From: Opitutaceae bacterium
Lineage (GTDB): Bacteria; Verrucomicrobiota; Verrucomicrobiia; Opitutales; Opitutaceae
Direction of reading: 5' to 3'
Assembly (NCBI GenBank): GCA_002713695.1
Contig: PAUB01000019.1
Span: 41,691 to 105,690, forward strand
DNA: 64,000 nt
A program made the position numbers and the translations under genes. Positions 43,519-52,439 of the stretch are shown piece after piece (position 1 is the stretch's first letter; every line of letters begins with the position of its first letter). The notes beneath the pieces were generated by a model that worked only from the letters and a program-made list of their open reading frames with translations, was not told the origin of the DNA and did no database searches.

Positions 43519-44298
43519 ATGACACTTTTCCATCGAGAACTCGGCGGTAACGGACTTCCTCCGGTCGTGATCCTCCACGGATTGCTTGGATCGTCGCGTA
43601 ATTGGCAGACTGCCGGGCGCGATATGTCGTCACGAGCGCATGTCTTCGCTTTAGACACGCGCAACCACGGCCAATCGCCGCATGAAGATGCGATGAATTA
43701 CGAAGTCATGGTCGCTGATACGATTGCGTGGATGGATACGCAGGGCCTCGATAAGGTGAACTTGCTCGGGCACAGCATGGGGGGCAAAACCGCGATGATG
43801 CTCGCGTGTCGTCATCCGGAGCGCGTCGAGCGTCTCATCTTGGTGGATATCGTGCCGAAGGATTATCACTGGAATTCACGACCGGATGAATTTGAGGCCA
43901 TGGCGGCACTCGATCTCAATACGCTCCAATCACGAGCCGATGCCGAGACGCATCTCGAATCAGCCGTTTCGAGTTGGGCGATGCGGAAATTCTTCGTGAC
44001 CAATTTGGAGCGCAAGCCCGAGGGTGGGTGGCGTTGGATGATCAATCTGCCTGCTTTGAGCAAAGCGATTCATGTGCTCGAAAAGAATCACCTCAACGCG
44101 AGCGACCAATTCGATGGGCCGACTCAATTCATCATTGGTGGTAAATCTGATTACGTCTCCGCCGCGGACCATCAGTTAGTTCGACCTCATTTCCCCCAAG
44201 CCGAGATCGTGGTAATTGCGGAGTCGGGCCACAATCCGCACATGGAAGCGCGAGAAACTTTCGTGAACTTGATTAAGTTATCGGACGCGACGACGTGA
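43519..44298 (+). CDS. Alpha/beta-fold hydrolase (YbfF-like)
   Basis: About 259 residues from ATG 43519 (MTLFHRELGGNG); a longer frame from 43438 lacks family character. PPVVILHGLLGSSRNWQ holds the oxyanion loop, NLLGHSMGGKTAMMLA the nucleophile Ser, VDIVPKDYHW and VIAESGHNPHME the His. It resembles the esterase YbfF, acting on acyl esters. Start to stop is intact. It is followed by the lacZ remnant. Confidence 0.88.
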   Translation: MTLFHRELGGNGLPPVVILHGLLGSSRNWQTAGRDMSSRAHVFALDTRNHGQSPHEDAMNYEVMVADTIAWMDTQGLDKVNLLGHSMGGKTAMMLACRHPERVERLILVDIVPKDYHWNSRPDEFEAMAALDLNTLQSRADAETHLESAVSSWAMRKFFVTNLERKPEGGWRWMINLPALSKAIHVLEKNHLNASDQFDGPTQFIIGGKSDYVSAADHQLVRPHFPQAEIVVIAESGHNPHMEARETFVNLIKLSDATT

Positions 44299-44355
44299 AT
44301 TTGTTTCACAAGGTTACGTGAGCTGCTTCGCTAGAGCCACATAGAGCTACTGTAA

Positions 44356-45026
44356 ACCGGTCCCCTGAAATCCTGGCAATCGCCCGAGACCCTTTCGTTT
44401 AACCAGCTCGCAGCTCGCGCGACCTTGTTTCCCTATCCGACCCTCGCGCTGGCCAAGCGTAATGATCGCAGCAAATCGCTTTGGTGGTGCTCGCTGAATG
44501 GTGAAAGGGATTTCCGCCTGACTGATCGTCCGGAAAATGTGTCGGCCGATTTCGTTCAGCCAGGATTCGATGCATCTATATCTGCCGATTGGGGCAAGCT
44601 TCCCGTGCCGAGTAATTGGAATGGTTCGATCGCGGGCCATGGGAAAACTATTCTGACCCAAAGCACAGCGCGATGCTCGCGCGTTACCACGGCACCGTAA
44701 CAGATCAATACGTCCCCTACATCGTCCCACAGGAGCACGGCAATAAAACCGACGTGCGCTGGATGAAACTACACAACAGAAAAGGAAGTGAAGTCACGTT
44801 CGCATCAACTAAACCGATGAACGCCTCAGCCAGCCACTACACCGCGGCCGACTTCTACGGCGCTAAACATACGAGCGATCTCGATCCGCGACCGGAAGTG
44901 CACGTAAATCTAGATCTCGCTCAACGTGGCCTCGGCACAGGGAGCTGTGGCCCTGACGCCTTGCCGCGATACCGAATTCTTCCGGGCGAGTATCAGTTCG
45001 ATTTCACCGTTTCACCCAAAGTCTGA
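44356..45026 (+). pseudogene. lacZ: Beta-galactosidase (LacZ, GH2) remnant with internal deletion
   Basis: Two ends of a large GH2 beta-galactosidase abut. The first frame gives SWQSPETLSFNQLAARATL and KLPVPSNW (the LacZ N terminus, no ATG). The second frame from 44616 gives LEWFDRGPWENYSDPK, QYVPYIVPQEHGNKTDVRW, ASASHYTAADFY and RGLGTGSCGPDALPRYRILPGEYQFDF (the LacZ C-terminal domain). The whole catalytic barrel, several hundred codons, is missing between 44613 and 44620, where the six bases AATTGG are shared by both sides. It is dead. Confidence 0.88.
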
Positions 45027-45960
45027 GTGAACTGAGGAGGAAATTCTCGAGGGCCGCGGCTTGGTTAAAATTCAAGCGGAGGAGCCCGACGTTTTTTTCG
45101 AGGGCTTTAATCGCGCCGACAAAGGCAGCTGTGATAGCCGTTTCGCCTGCTTCGAGTTTACTGCGCGCGAATCCACTGGTGGCGTGTTCGAGATCGGCGA
45201 AGACGCGTAACCTCAATCCGTTAGTGATGCCGGTTTCGATGGCTACTTGCTCATCATCGGCCAGATCAGGCGGGAGCTTTGCTTTTTCAGCTTTCCAAAT
45301 TTCTTTGGTCGCGGATTCCAACATGCTGCCGAATCGAGCGATCAGTCCGTAGAGCGTGAAGATGTGATCAGAGACATCGCGCTTACTGGTCACACCCGCA
45401 CTGAGGCGTCCAAGCCAATTTTGATAATCTTCCAACCACGGCTGCAACGCAGGATGATCGATAGGGGTAGCCGATGAGTGGAAACGGAAGAGGAGCACGC
45501 GACTGCGGATCGTGGGGAGGAGGGCGTAGGGTCGCGTGGTGAGTAAGATCAGCGTGGTATTCGCCGGGGGTTCTTCGAGCGTCTTGAGGAAGATGTTCGC
45601 AGCGGCCGTGTTCATGCGGTCGCATTCATGAATGATGGCGACTTTGCGTCGAGAAACAGTGCCAGATACTTGCACCTTGCCGATTAGCTCGCGTGTGTTT
45701 TCCGCGGAGATCTGGCGCATCTTACCGGTTGGTCGCAGTGCAAAACAATCAGGATGATTCTCCGGATGAAAGTCGGCGCTCGAATAGGACGTATTTTGGA
45801 GACGATCCGCAATAGCATGCGCCACTTCTGAAAGCGTGGCGTGATCATCGCCGTGCAAAAGCACGCTGTGGGAAAGACGCTGGCGTGCGATCGCTGCTTC
45901 GATGACCGCCACAGTCGGCGTGCCAACGAGGGAAGCGGGCCATTCCACGAGCGAGCTCAT
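45004..45960 (-). CDS. holB: DNA polymerase III delta' subunit
   Basis: About 318 residues from ATG 45960 (MSSLVEWPASLVG). An AAA+ clamp-loader subunit: RQRLSHSVLLHGDDH has a degraded Walker A, and IIHECDRMNTAAANIFLKTLEEPP and TTRPYALLPTIRSR match the delta' sensor segments. The 3' end overlaps the lacZ remnant by 23 bases. It is the third gene of a PfkB-kinase-tmk-holB run on the minus strand; tmk ends 5 bases upstream. Confidence 0.88.
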   Translation of the reverse strand: MSSLVEWPASLVGTPTVAVIEAAIARQRLSHSVLLHGDDHATLSEVAHAIADRLQNTSYSSADFHPENHPDCFALRPTGKMRQISAENTRELIGKVQVSGTVSRRKVAIIHECDRMNTAAANIFLKTLEEPPANTTLILLTTRPYALLPTIRSRVLLFRFHSSATPIDHPALQPWLEDYQNWLGRLSAGVTSKRDVSDHIFTLYGLIARFGSMLESATKEIWKAEKAKLPPDLADDEQVAIETGITNGLRLRVFADLEHATSGFARSKLEAGETAITAAFVGAIKALEKNVGLLRLNFNQAAALENFLLSSLRLWVKR

Positions 45961-45965
45961 CGTGC

Positions 45966-46616
45966 TCACAGTCCAAGACGCACTTGCACGTGTTCCCAAA
46001 CGGCCTTGGAAACATCTTCAATGCTCTTGGTGCCATCAACGAGGATCACGCGGTCGGTCATTTGTTTAGCCAGCAGCAGATAGCCTTCGCGCACTTTGTG
46101 ATAAAAATCGATATTCTGACGTTCCATGCGGTCGGGTAAATCAGTCACGCGTTGTTTCAACCGGGCCATGCTCACTTCCGGTGGCACGTCGACGATCACG
46201 GTGATATCCGGCATCACATTTCCGACGGCAAAACGATTGATCTCCGCAACCGGCCCCGAGGCGAGCTTGCGAGCGATGCCCTGATAAACGGTGGACGAAT
46301 CGAGGTAGCGATCACTCAACACGTATTTGCCTTCGACCAAAGCCGGGGCGATCACTTCGCGAACGAGTTGAGCGCGCGCAGCCGTAAAGAGAAGCAACTC
46401 GGTCTCGGCACACATCTCATCACCTTTGGAATTATGGACGATGATGTTGCGGATCTGCTCGCCGATCTCCGTGCCACCTGGCTCGCGCGTGGTGATGACA
46501 TCTTTGCCGTGCTTTTGCAGCTGTGTCGCGAGGAGAGAAATCTGCGTGGATTTTCCACTTCCTTCCGGACCTTCAAACGAGATCATGCGGCCTGCGGGCT
46601 TTTCTTTAAGAGGCAT
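45966..46616 (-). CDS. tmk: Thymidylate kinase
   Basis: A 216-residue kinase making dTDP from dTMP. The P-loop is FEGPEGSGKSTQ, followed by the DRYLDSSTVYQGIARK motif and the LID region with TDLPDRMERQ. Spacing to holB is 5 bases, and to the PfkB gene 18 bases. All run on the minus strand, so a single transcript is likely. Confidence 0.95.
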   Translation of the reverse strand: MPLKEKPAGRMISFEGPEGSGKSTQISLLATQLQKHGKDVITTREPGGTEIGEQIRNIIVHNSKGDEMCAETELLLFTAARAQLVREVIAPALVEGKYVLSDRYLDSSTVYQGIARKLASGPVAEINRFAVGNVMPDITVIVDVPPEVSMARLKQRVTDLPDRMERQNIDFYHKVREGYLLLAKQMTDRVILVDGTKSIEDVSKAVWEHVQVRLGL

Positions 46617-46634
46617 AGGATGAGTTTGGTCGGG

Positions 46635-47747
46635 TTATTTCCAGTTGGCGAGGAAGGTTTCCAAATCGTCAGCGGTCGGGCTTTCACCGGTGCGCACATA
46701 ATGGCCACTGGTGCAGACGCCAATACCGAGACAGGATTCGGGATCGAGGCCCATTAGTTGGCCCGAGCTGAAGCCTGCGTTAAAATGATCGCCTGCTCCG
46801 GTTGTGATAAGCGGCTTGGCGATGTAGGGACCGGGGACCCAATAGGTATCGTCGCGCGTCGCGCAGGCGGCGGATTCTTTCGGATGCACGACCACAGTGG
46901 TGAGATCGAGACGTTCGCGAATCTTCGAGGCCATCGCACGTAGCCCTGATTCTGTTTCTGATTCGACGCCAAAGCCGAGCACCGAGAAAATCTGCTGCGC
47001 TTCCTTGAGATTAAGACCGAGGGTGACTTTTCCGAATTGTTCAAACTTCGCGACGGTTTCCAGCGCGTAAACGAGATCGGAGGAGGACCGCTTTTGCGGA
47101 TCGGCCAGATCGAAGAAGAATACGCGGCCAGACTTGACCGGGATTTGCGGCAAGACCCGTTCCACCAGATCGACGAAAATCGCGGTCATGTTGGGAATCA
47201 TCGTCCAATTAACCAGCGCCACGAGATCGGACTTTTTCAACAGATCGCGAAAGGCCTCTGCGCCGATGACCTCCTCAATTTTTTCAGGAGTGATTTCGTC
47301 GAGCGACTTCATCATGCCAAGCATGAGTTTTCCATCGGTAAACTCCGCGGCAGTGGTCGCAGCGGGATCGCAGAGACTGATCAATTCCGCCTGATCAGCC
47401 ATCTTGGCAAACAGAGGATTGAGCAGGGGTTTTCCGAGAGCACCGATAAAAGTGAGATTCGAACCTTGGGTGAGAAGGGCGTTGGCCATAATCGGACCGT
47501 TGCCACCCAGCTTATCCATCCGCGGATAAAATTCGATATTGGTGCTCTTGCCGGCGGCAGCGAGAATCCGATCACCAAACTCCTGAATCGTATTGATCGG
47601 GGTGAAGTTTTCGCCCTGACCAGCGCGAAGTGCGACGGGAGTGACAATCGTATCGACGAAGCCATCGAAACCCACGAGAGAGTGCCGAGATGAGAGGATC
47701 GCGCGGTAGGCGCGGAGCTCTTGAAGAGTGCGAGTTTTGAAATCCAT
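46635..47747 (-). CDS. PfkB-family carbohydrate kinase
   Basis: About 370 residues from ATG 47747 (MDFKTRTLQEL). VGFDGFVDTIVTP, KLGGNGPIMANALL and the C-terminal TTGAGDHFNAGFSSG (catalytic Asp, anion hole) place it in the ribokinase/PfkB family. The substrate is not evident; a sugar or nucleoside is phosphorylated. The longer frame (to 47846) is not family-like. It leads the tmk-holB run. Confidence 0.88.
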   Translation of the reverse strand: MDFKTRTLQELRAYRAILSSRHSLVGFDGFVDTIVTPVALRAGQGENFTPINTIQEFGDRILAAAGKSTNIEFYPRMDKLGGNGPIMANALLTQGSNLTFIGALGKPLLNPLFAKMADQAELISLCDPAATTAAEFTDGKLMLGMMKSLDEITPEKIEEVIGAEAFRDLLKKSDLVALVNWTMIPNMTAIFVDLVERVLPQIPVKSGRVFFFDLADPQKRSSSDLVYALETVAKFEQFGKVTLGLNLKEAQQIFSVLGFGVESETESGLRAMASKIRERLDLTTVVVHPKESAACATRDDTYWVPGPYIAKPLITTGAGDHFNAGFSSGQLMGLDPESCLGIGVCTSGHYVRTGESPTADDLETFLANWK

Positions 47748-47862
47748 GGGTAAAGTGAGGGCACAGGGAAGATTTCCGCTTGTCTGTGAGCAAACAGAAT
47801 CGCGTGCATGGCAGGGTTTTCCATTGAATGCCGCTAGTAATCGCATTCAGAGTTTTTCCAAC

Positions 47863-48567
47863 ATGCCCATGCCCCTTATGTTATCAGAATTGCCGATCGC
47901 AATGAGCGTCATCCAGATCTTCCTGATCTGCGACATTGTCGGCCAAGTCATCATCGGTGGTCTCGCCATTTTCAGCCTGATCGCGTGGACGATTATGTTT
48001 GGCAAGCACTTCGAGCTCAAACGCCTCCGGCTGCTCAATCACACCTTCGAATCGAAACTCAATGATGAGCGTTCGTTACTCGACCTCCCAGAGTCGTATC
48101 GCAACCACCGCGCTATCCCTTACGCCGATATGTTTGCCGACGCCGTCGAGAGCTACTGGCGGGCCGCGGCCATCGGAAAAGAGAAGGAGAGAGACAGCAC
48201 GCGCGCCCGTCTCGAACATGCAGAAAATGCTCTGCAACGTTCGCTCGGTCGCCAAACGCTTCGCTACGAATCGAGCATGATCTTCCTCGCCACCATCGTC
48301 TCCGGCGCTCCCTTCATGGGACTACTCGGCACGGTCTGGGGTGTGATGGGGGCATTCAGTGCGGTTTCCGTTCAACAAACCGCCAGCATCCAAACCCTCG
48401 CTCCAGGTGTCTCGGCCGCATTGCTCACTACGATCGCCGGTCTCGTCGTCGCGATTCCATCGATGTTTGGCTACAATTTTCTCCTCGCGAGCACCCGACG
48501 GCTCATCACCGAAATGGAAAACTACGCCAGCTCCCTAGCTGATCGCCTCGAACTCGAAAGCGACTAA
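47863..48567 (+). CDS. tolQ: TolQ/ExbB/MotA-type proton channel
   Basis: About 234 residues from ATG 47863 (MPMPLMLSELPIA). Three membrane helices are visible: about 16-42, and the pair around SSMIFLATIVSGAPFMGLLGTVWGVMGAF (about 142-172) and GVSAALLTTIAGLVVAIPSMFGY. It forms the proton channel with the TolR-like protein, 5 bases downstream, energising the TonB/TolA-like protein. TolQ and ExbB cannot be told apart here. Confidence 0.9.
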   Translation: MPMPLMLSELPIAMSVIQIFLICDIVGQVIIGGLAIFSLIAWTIMFGKHFELKRLRLLNHTFESKLNDERSLLDLPESYRNHRAIPYADMFADAVESYWRAAAIGKEKERDSTRARLEHAENALQRSLGRQTLRYESSMIFLATIVSGAPFMGLLGTVWGVMGAFSAVSVQQTASIQTLAPGVSAALLTTIAGLVVAIPSMFGYNFLLASTRRLITEMENYASSLADRLELESD

Positions 48568-48572
48568 TCGCC

Positions 48573-49001
48573 GTGGCAAGAACTTTTAGAAAACAACGGC
48601 AGACAGCTCCGATTTCGGATCTCAATGTCACCAACCTGATCGATCTCGGGTTCACGTTGCTGATTATTTTCATGATCGCGACGCCGCTGATCAATCAAGA
48701 GCAGGCGATTCGAGTGAACCTGCCGAATGAATCCAAACGTGCAGCGGAGGAGCCCGATAAGAAACTGACGTTTCAGAGTATCAGCATCAATCAGGACGGC
48801 GTGCACTACTGGGGGAATCGGCAGATTCAGTTCAGCGAGCTCTCGGAATTACTGGCTCAAGCAGCCCGCAAGAAAGAGCCGCCAGTGATCCGGATTCGCG
48901 CGGATTGGACGCTGCAATATCAGAAGGTCATCACGCTGATGGATGAAATTAAAAAGCATAAGTTATCGAAGATCACCTTCGATACTCAGACCACGGATTA
49001 G
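48573..49001 (+). CDS. tolR: ExbD/TolR family protein
   Basis: A 142-residue protein starting at GTG 48573. N-terminal cytoplasmic tail, one membrane helix (NLIDLGFTLLIIFMIATPLI, about 20-40, with the essential Asp in ISDLNVTNLIDLG), then a small periplasmic domain ending ITLMDEIKKHKLSKITFDTQ. It gates the TolQ/ExbB channel. The TonB-like gene begins 9 bases after its stop. Confidence 0.92.
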   Translation: MARTFRKQRQTAPISDLNVTNLIDLGFTLLIIFMIATPLINQEQAIRVNLPNESKRAAEEPDKKLTFQSISINQDGVHYWGNRQIQFSELSELLAQAARKKEPPVIRIRADWTLQYQKVITLMDEIKKHKLSKITFDTQTTD

Positions 49002-49010
49002 ACGTTCGCG

Positions 49011-49847
49011 ATGCAGGGCAATTCACCAGGTGCCGTTTTTCTGTCAGTCACCTTTCACGGGCTGATCATCGCCTTGATATTGCTTTCATCTTACTTGCTC
49101 CGGCAGCAAGTGCCCGAGACTCCGAAGATCTTCGAACTCGTGGCGGGAGCGGGGAACAACTACGCCGCGACGCAAGCGCCTGCACCGAGCACACCCGATG
49201 AAATAAAGTTCGATTTGCCGGACGCTCCTGCTCCCGTGGTCAAACCACCGCCTCCAGTGATCAAGCCGAAACCGCAGATCAGCAAACCGCCGCCTGTCAT
49301 TACACCTGATCCAGCTCCGATGATGGCGCCGCCGAAGAATGTGATTCCCGAGCCGAAACCAAAGCCAGTCATCGAGAAGCCCGAACCCCCACCGAGGAAA
49401 ATGACCAAGGCTGAGTTCGATAAGCTCCATGCCAATCAGCGTAGGCCTTCACCAAAACCCGCCAAACCACGCACGATTAAAGTGCGTTCGATCGATGCAA
49501 ACAGCTTCGCCAATGTTTCCTCGAAAACTCTGACTGGGGCCGGTGGCAAAGCATTGACCAGAGATGAGGGCAATCTACTCGACGGCTACATCGCTTTACT
49601 CTTGCAGCGGTTACGGGCCGCTCACCAAAAGCCTTCGGGTCTGAGCGATTTACTGAAAGCTGAAGTGCGATTCAATATCGCGGCGGATGGCGTCCTCTCT
49701 TCGGTTAAGATCGTGCGAAGCTCAGGGAGCGCTGAATTCGATCAATCCGTGCTTCGCGCCTTCGTGAAAGTGCGCACGATTGGGGCTCCACCGAATCGGA
49801 AGAGCGATGTTTGGACCGTTACCTTCCGCATGCGAGAAGAGGGGTGA
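49011..49847 (+). CDS. TonB/TolA-like energy transducer, proline-rich
   Basis: A 278-residue protein with an N-terminal membrane anchor (FLSVTFHGLIIALILLSSYLL), a long Pro/Lys-rich periplasmic spacer (about 60-165, many PKP and PPP), and a C-terminal domain (about 195-278) with LKAEVRFNIAADGVLSSVKIVRSSGSA and DVWTVTFRMR, like TonB/TolA C-terminal domains. It completes a TolQ-TolR-TonB-like energising set. A separate acidic paralogue is at 36.8 kb. Confidence 0.85.
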   Translation: MQGNSPGAVFLSVTFHGLIIALILLSSYLLRQQVPETPKIFELVAGAGNNYAATQAPAPSTPDEIKFDLPDAPAPVVKPPPPVIKPKPQISKPPPVITPDPAPMMAPPKNVIPEPKPKPVIEKPEPPPRKMTKAEFDKLHANQRRPSPKPAKPRTIKVRSIDANSFANVSSKTLTGAGGKALTRDEGNLLDGYIALLLQRLRAAHQKPSGLSDLLKAEVRFNIAADGVLSSVKIVRSSGSAEFDQSVLRAFVKVRTIGAPPNRKSDVWTVTFRMREEG

Positions 49848-49910
49848 GGAAAATGTCCTTGCCTTCGCTCCGAGAACACTGATTTTTTCTCCCACTTCGC
49901 ATCAGCGAAT

Positions 49911-49986
49911 GGGTCCTTAGCTCAGTTGGCAGAGCGCTTCAATGGCATTGAAGAGGTCAGCGGTTCGAGACCGCTAGGATCCACCA
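49911..49986 (+). tRNA. tRNA-Ala (GGC)
   Basis: A 76-base cloverleaf: acceptor GGGTCCT with AGGATCC, the D-arm GCTCAGTTGGCAGAGC, anticodon arm CTTCAATGGCATTGAAG with loop ATGGCAT (anticodon GGC, reads GCC/GCU), T-arm with GGTTCGAGACC, discriminator A and an encoded CCA at 49984-49986. Confidence 0.96.
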
Positions 49987-49991
49987 CTTTT

Positions 49992-50017
49992 ATCCACCTC
50001 TCGCAGGTGGATTTATT
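49992..50017 (+). terminator. Terminator after tRNA-Ala
   Basis: ATCCACCT and AGGTGGAT form a perfect 8-bp stem with a 5-base loop, then TTATTGTT. Being almost symmetrical it may also serve the minus-strand dehydrogenase that ends at 50035. Confidence 0.75.
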
Positions 50018-50034
50018 GTTTACGCCAATAGGCA

Positions 50035-51063
50035 CTAAGCACCGGCCACTTCGATCATAGCTTTGATCACGCCGGTCTCTAGCTTGGTCCATGATTCGAA
50101 ATGATCCGTTACGTCAGTGAGTTTCGCGCGATGTGTGATCCACGGATCGGTATCGATTTCGCCATTCTCGATCTGCTTGATGATCTGGGTAAACTCTCCG
50201 GGAAGTGCGTTACGACTGGAGAGCACGGTGAGCTCACGCTTGTGGAAATGCGGATCGTGGAAGCTCACATCGGCCTGAACTAAGCTGACCATGGTTAATC
50301 GGCCACCGGGGGCGACGTAATCGAAACAAGCATTCATGGAATTCACATTGCCTGTCGCATCAAAGACGGCGGTAGGAAGGTCGCCATCAGTCAGCGCCTC
50401 AAGCTGCTCAGCCACATCACCATTCTTCGCGTTTACCAGAGCGGTGACGCCGATCTTCTCACCGCAAAATGCGAGACGACTTTCGCTCACATCCACGGCG
50501 ATCACGCGTGCTCCGGCTGCCCGGGCAAATTGTATCACGGCGAGACCAATCGGCCCGGCGCCAATTACGGCGACGTTTTCGCCCGTCTGGAGTTTAGCAC
50601 GTCCCACCGCATGGGCGCCGATCCCGAGCGTTTCGACCAGCGCGAGCTGATCGTAAGACAGTTTGGCCGAGCGATGTAGTTTTGCCGCCGGCACCAGCAT
50701 GCGGCTGCGATGCCCGCCATCAGTGTGCACACCGAGCACTTGGAGCGTGCGGCAGCAATTAGGTTTATCCTGCCGACACGCGATGCACTTGCCGCAACTC
50801 AAATAGGGCTCCACCGAACAACGATCACCGACCGCGACATGGGTGACGTTTTCGCCCACCGCAACGACCTCGACACCCAATTCGTGACCGAGAATACGCG
50901 GGTAGGTGAAGAAAGGTTGGCGACCGGCAAAGGCGTGCAAATCGGTGCCACACACTCCGATGCGGTGAATCCTAATCAGGGCTTCATCAGCATCTGGGTT
51001 TGTGGCGGGCTCTGTCTCTGCCGTGACGAATTTACCGGGTTTCTGAAGAATAAGAGTGTGCAT
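50035..51063 (-). CDS. Zinc-dependent medium-chain alcohol/sugar dehydrogenase
   Basis: A 342-residue MDR-family enzyme. Catalytic zinc ligands lie in RIGVCGTDLHAFAG and LGHELGVEV; structural zinc in CGKCIACRQDKPNC; the Rossmann fold is AVIGAGPIGLAVIQFARAAG. It is the fourth gene of the sulfatase operon, 18 bases after the aldo/keto reductase. In this context it may oxidise a sugar or sugar alcohol such as a fucose derivative (inference). Confidence 0.9.
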   Translation of the reverse strand: MHTLILQKPGKFVTAETEPATNPDADEALIRIHRIGVCGTDLHAFAGRQPFFTYPRILGHELGVEVVAVGENVTHVAVGDRCSVEPYLSCGKCIACRQDKPNCCRTLQVLGVHTDGGHRSRMLVPAAKLHRSAKLSYDQLALVETLGIGAHAVGRAKLQTGENVAVIGAGPIGLAVIQFARAAGARVIAVDVSESRLAFCGEKIGVTALVNAKNGDVAEQLEALTDGDLPTAVFDATGNVNSMNACFDYVAPGGRLTMVSLVQADVSFHDPHFHKRELTVLSSRNALPGEFTQIIKQIENGEIDTDPWITHRAKLTDVTDHFESWTKLETGVIKAMIEVAGA

Positions 51064-51081
51064 GAAAAGAAGGGGGCGCGA

Positions 51082-52038
51082 TTAAGCGAGCAGGGGATCG
51101 TGATTAGCGGGAAGGCCGCGAGTAAAATTGTGGTTGTGAATCGGTTTCAGGATATCGAGCACGATCGCGAGCAATTCCTGATCGATGGGCTCTTCGGCGT
51201 AAGCGACATTGCACCGGATATTTTCAGGATTGGCCGTGCCCACGAGCGTCGTGGCGATCTCCGGATAGGTAATCGAATACTGCACCGCGAGCTTTACGAT
51301 ATCTGCCCCAATCGATTCGCAATACTCTACGGCCCGTCGACATCCCGCGATGATCTCAGGCGAAGCCGGATGCCAATCGGGCGCGCCCCGTGATGTCAAA
51401 ACCCCCATCCCTGTCGGCGAGGCGTTGATCACGCCGACTTGCTTTTCCTTCAGGTAGGGCAGCACTGATTCGAGCGAGGTATCGTTCAGCTCAAAGTGGC
51501 AAAAGGAGAGGATCGTTTCGACGATTCCGGGATCAACCTGATCGATCACTTTGGTGAAAATATTGAGCGGTAATCCTGTAATACCTACGTGACCGATGCG
51601 CCCCGCAGCCTTGAGCTTGTGAAGAGCGGGTAGCGTTTCGTTTACGATCTGGCTCAGCTCAACAAACTCGATGTCATGGCATTGCAAAAGATCGATGTAT
51701 TCCACACCAAGCCGCTCACAGCTTTCGTCGAGACTACTCGTGACGCGTTCGGCTGAGAAATCGAATGTCTCACCACCGTATTGCCCGACCTTTGTGGCGA
51801 GGTAGTAGCGATCACGCGCGATACCATTAAGAGCACGGCCAAGCACCGTCTCGGCCTTGGTGTCGCCATAGTAGGGCGACACATCGATAAAGTTAATCCC
51901 CAGATCCAGTGCAGTGTGAACGGTTCGGATACTTTCGGCATCATCGGTGGCCCGAAACGCACTCCCCAGTGAGGAAGCGCCGAAACTCAGCGCCGAAACT
52001 TTTAGTCCAGTCTGCCCGAGCGCATGATATTCCATCAC
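51082..52038 (-). CDS. Aldo/keto reductase, L-galactose/L-fucose dehydrogenase-like
   Basis: A 318-residue AKR with Asp/Tyr (NFIDVSPYYGDTKAE), Lys (YLATKVGQYG) and His (LLQCHDIEF). The pattern resembles L-galactose dehydrogenase of plants and bacterial L-fucose dehydrogenases, which oxidise C1 to a lactone. Start ATG 52038 overlaps the fucU-like stop by 4 bases (ATGA), so the two are coupled. Third gene of the sulfatase operon. Confidence 0.85.
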   Translation of the reverse strand: MMEYHALGQTGLKVSALSFGASSLGSAFRATDDAESIRTVHTALDLGINFIDVSPYYGDTKAETVLGRALNGIARDRYYLATKVGQYGGETFDFSAERVTSSLDESCERLGVEYIDLLQCHDIEFVELSQIVNETLPALHKLKAAGRIGHVGITGLPLNIFTKVIDQVDPGIVETILSFCHFELNDTSLESVLPYLKEKQVGVINASPTGMGVLTSRGAPDWHPASPEIIAGCRRAVEYCESIGADIVKLAVQYSITYPEIATTLVGTANPENIRCNVAYAEEPIDQELLAIVLDILKPIHNHNFTRGLPANHDPLLA

Positions 52039-52424
52039 GCAGACTCGATGATCATGTTCGCGTATTGCGTGGTATCACCGGTTCGGATCAAACCGATAGC
52101 GCCGGGCACGCGTTGTTTCAGCGCGACGTGCGATTCGAACTGGAGCGTATCGCCGACTTGCGATTGAAGCTCCGCGAGTTTCTCCGCCGAATTACTAGTC
52201 TTGAATTCTTCGGCCACCCAAACGTGGCTATAATCGAAATTCTCTTTCATTGCCGCGAAGACCTGAATGACCGTGGGCACATCATCGATCAGCGAAATAT
52301 CCACCGTTTCGATCTGAGGCCAGAAGGGGAACCCACGATCAGAAATCACCAGTGTGTTGGTGTGACGAATACGCGAAACGAGATCGAGGAGATGTGGATT
52401 GAGAATACCAGTGCGAAGCATCAT
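52035..52424 (-). CDS. fucU: RbsD/FucU-family sugar mutarotase
   Basis: A 129-residue protein of the RbsD/FucU family, which interconverts sugar anomers. MLRTGILNPHLLDLVSRIRHTNTLVISDRGFPFWP carries the conserved His and Asp. FucU (fucose mutarotase) is preferred over RbsD because a sulfatase and a fucose-dehydrogenase-like AKR flank it. Second gene of the operon, 15 bases after the sulfatase. Confidence 0.88.
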   Translation of the reverse strand: MMLRTGILNPHLLDLVSRIRHTNTLVISDRGFPFWPQIETVDISLIDDVPTVIQVFAAMKENFDYSHVWVAEEFKTSNSAEKLAELQSQVGDTLQFESHVALKQRVPGAIGLIRTGDTTQYANMIIESA

Positions 52425-52439
52425 GAGGGTGGGTTAAGA

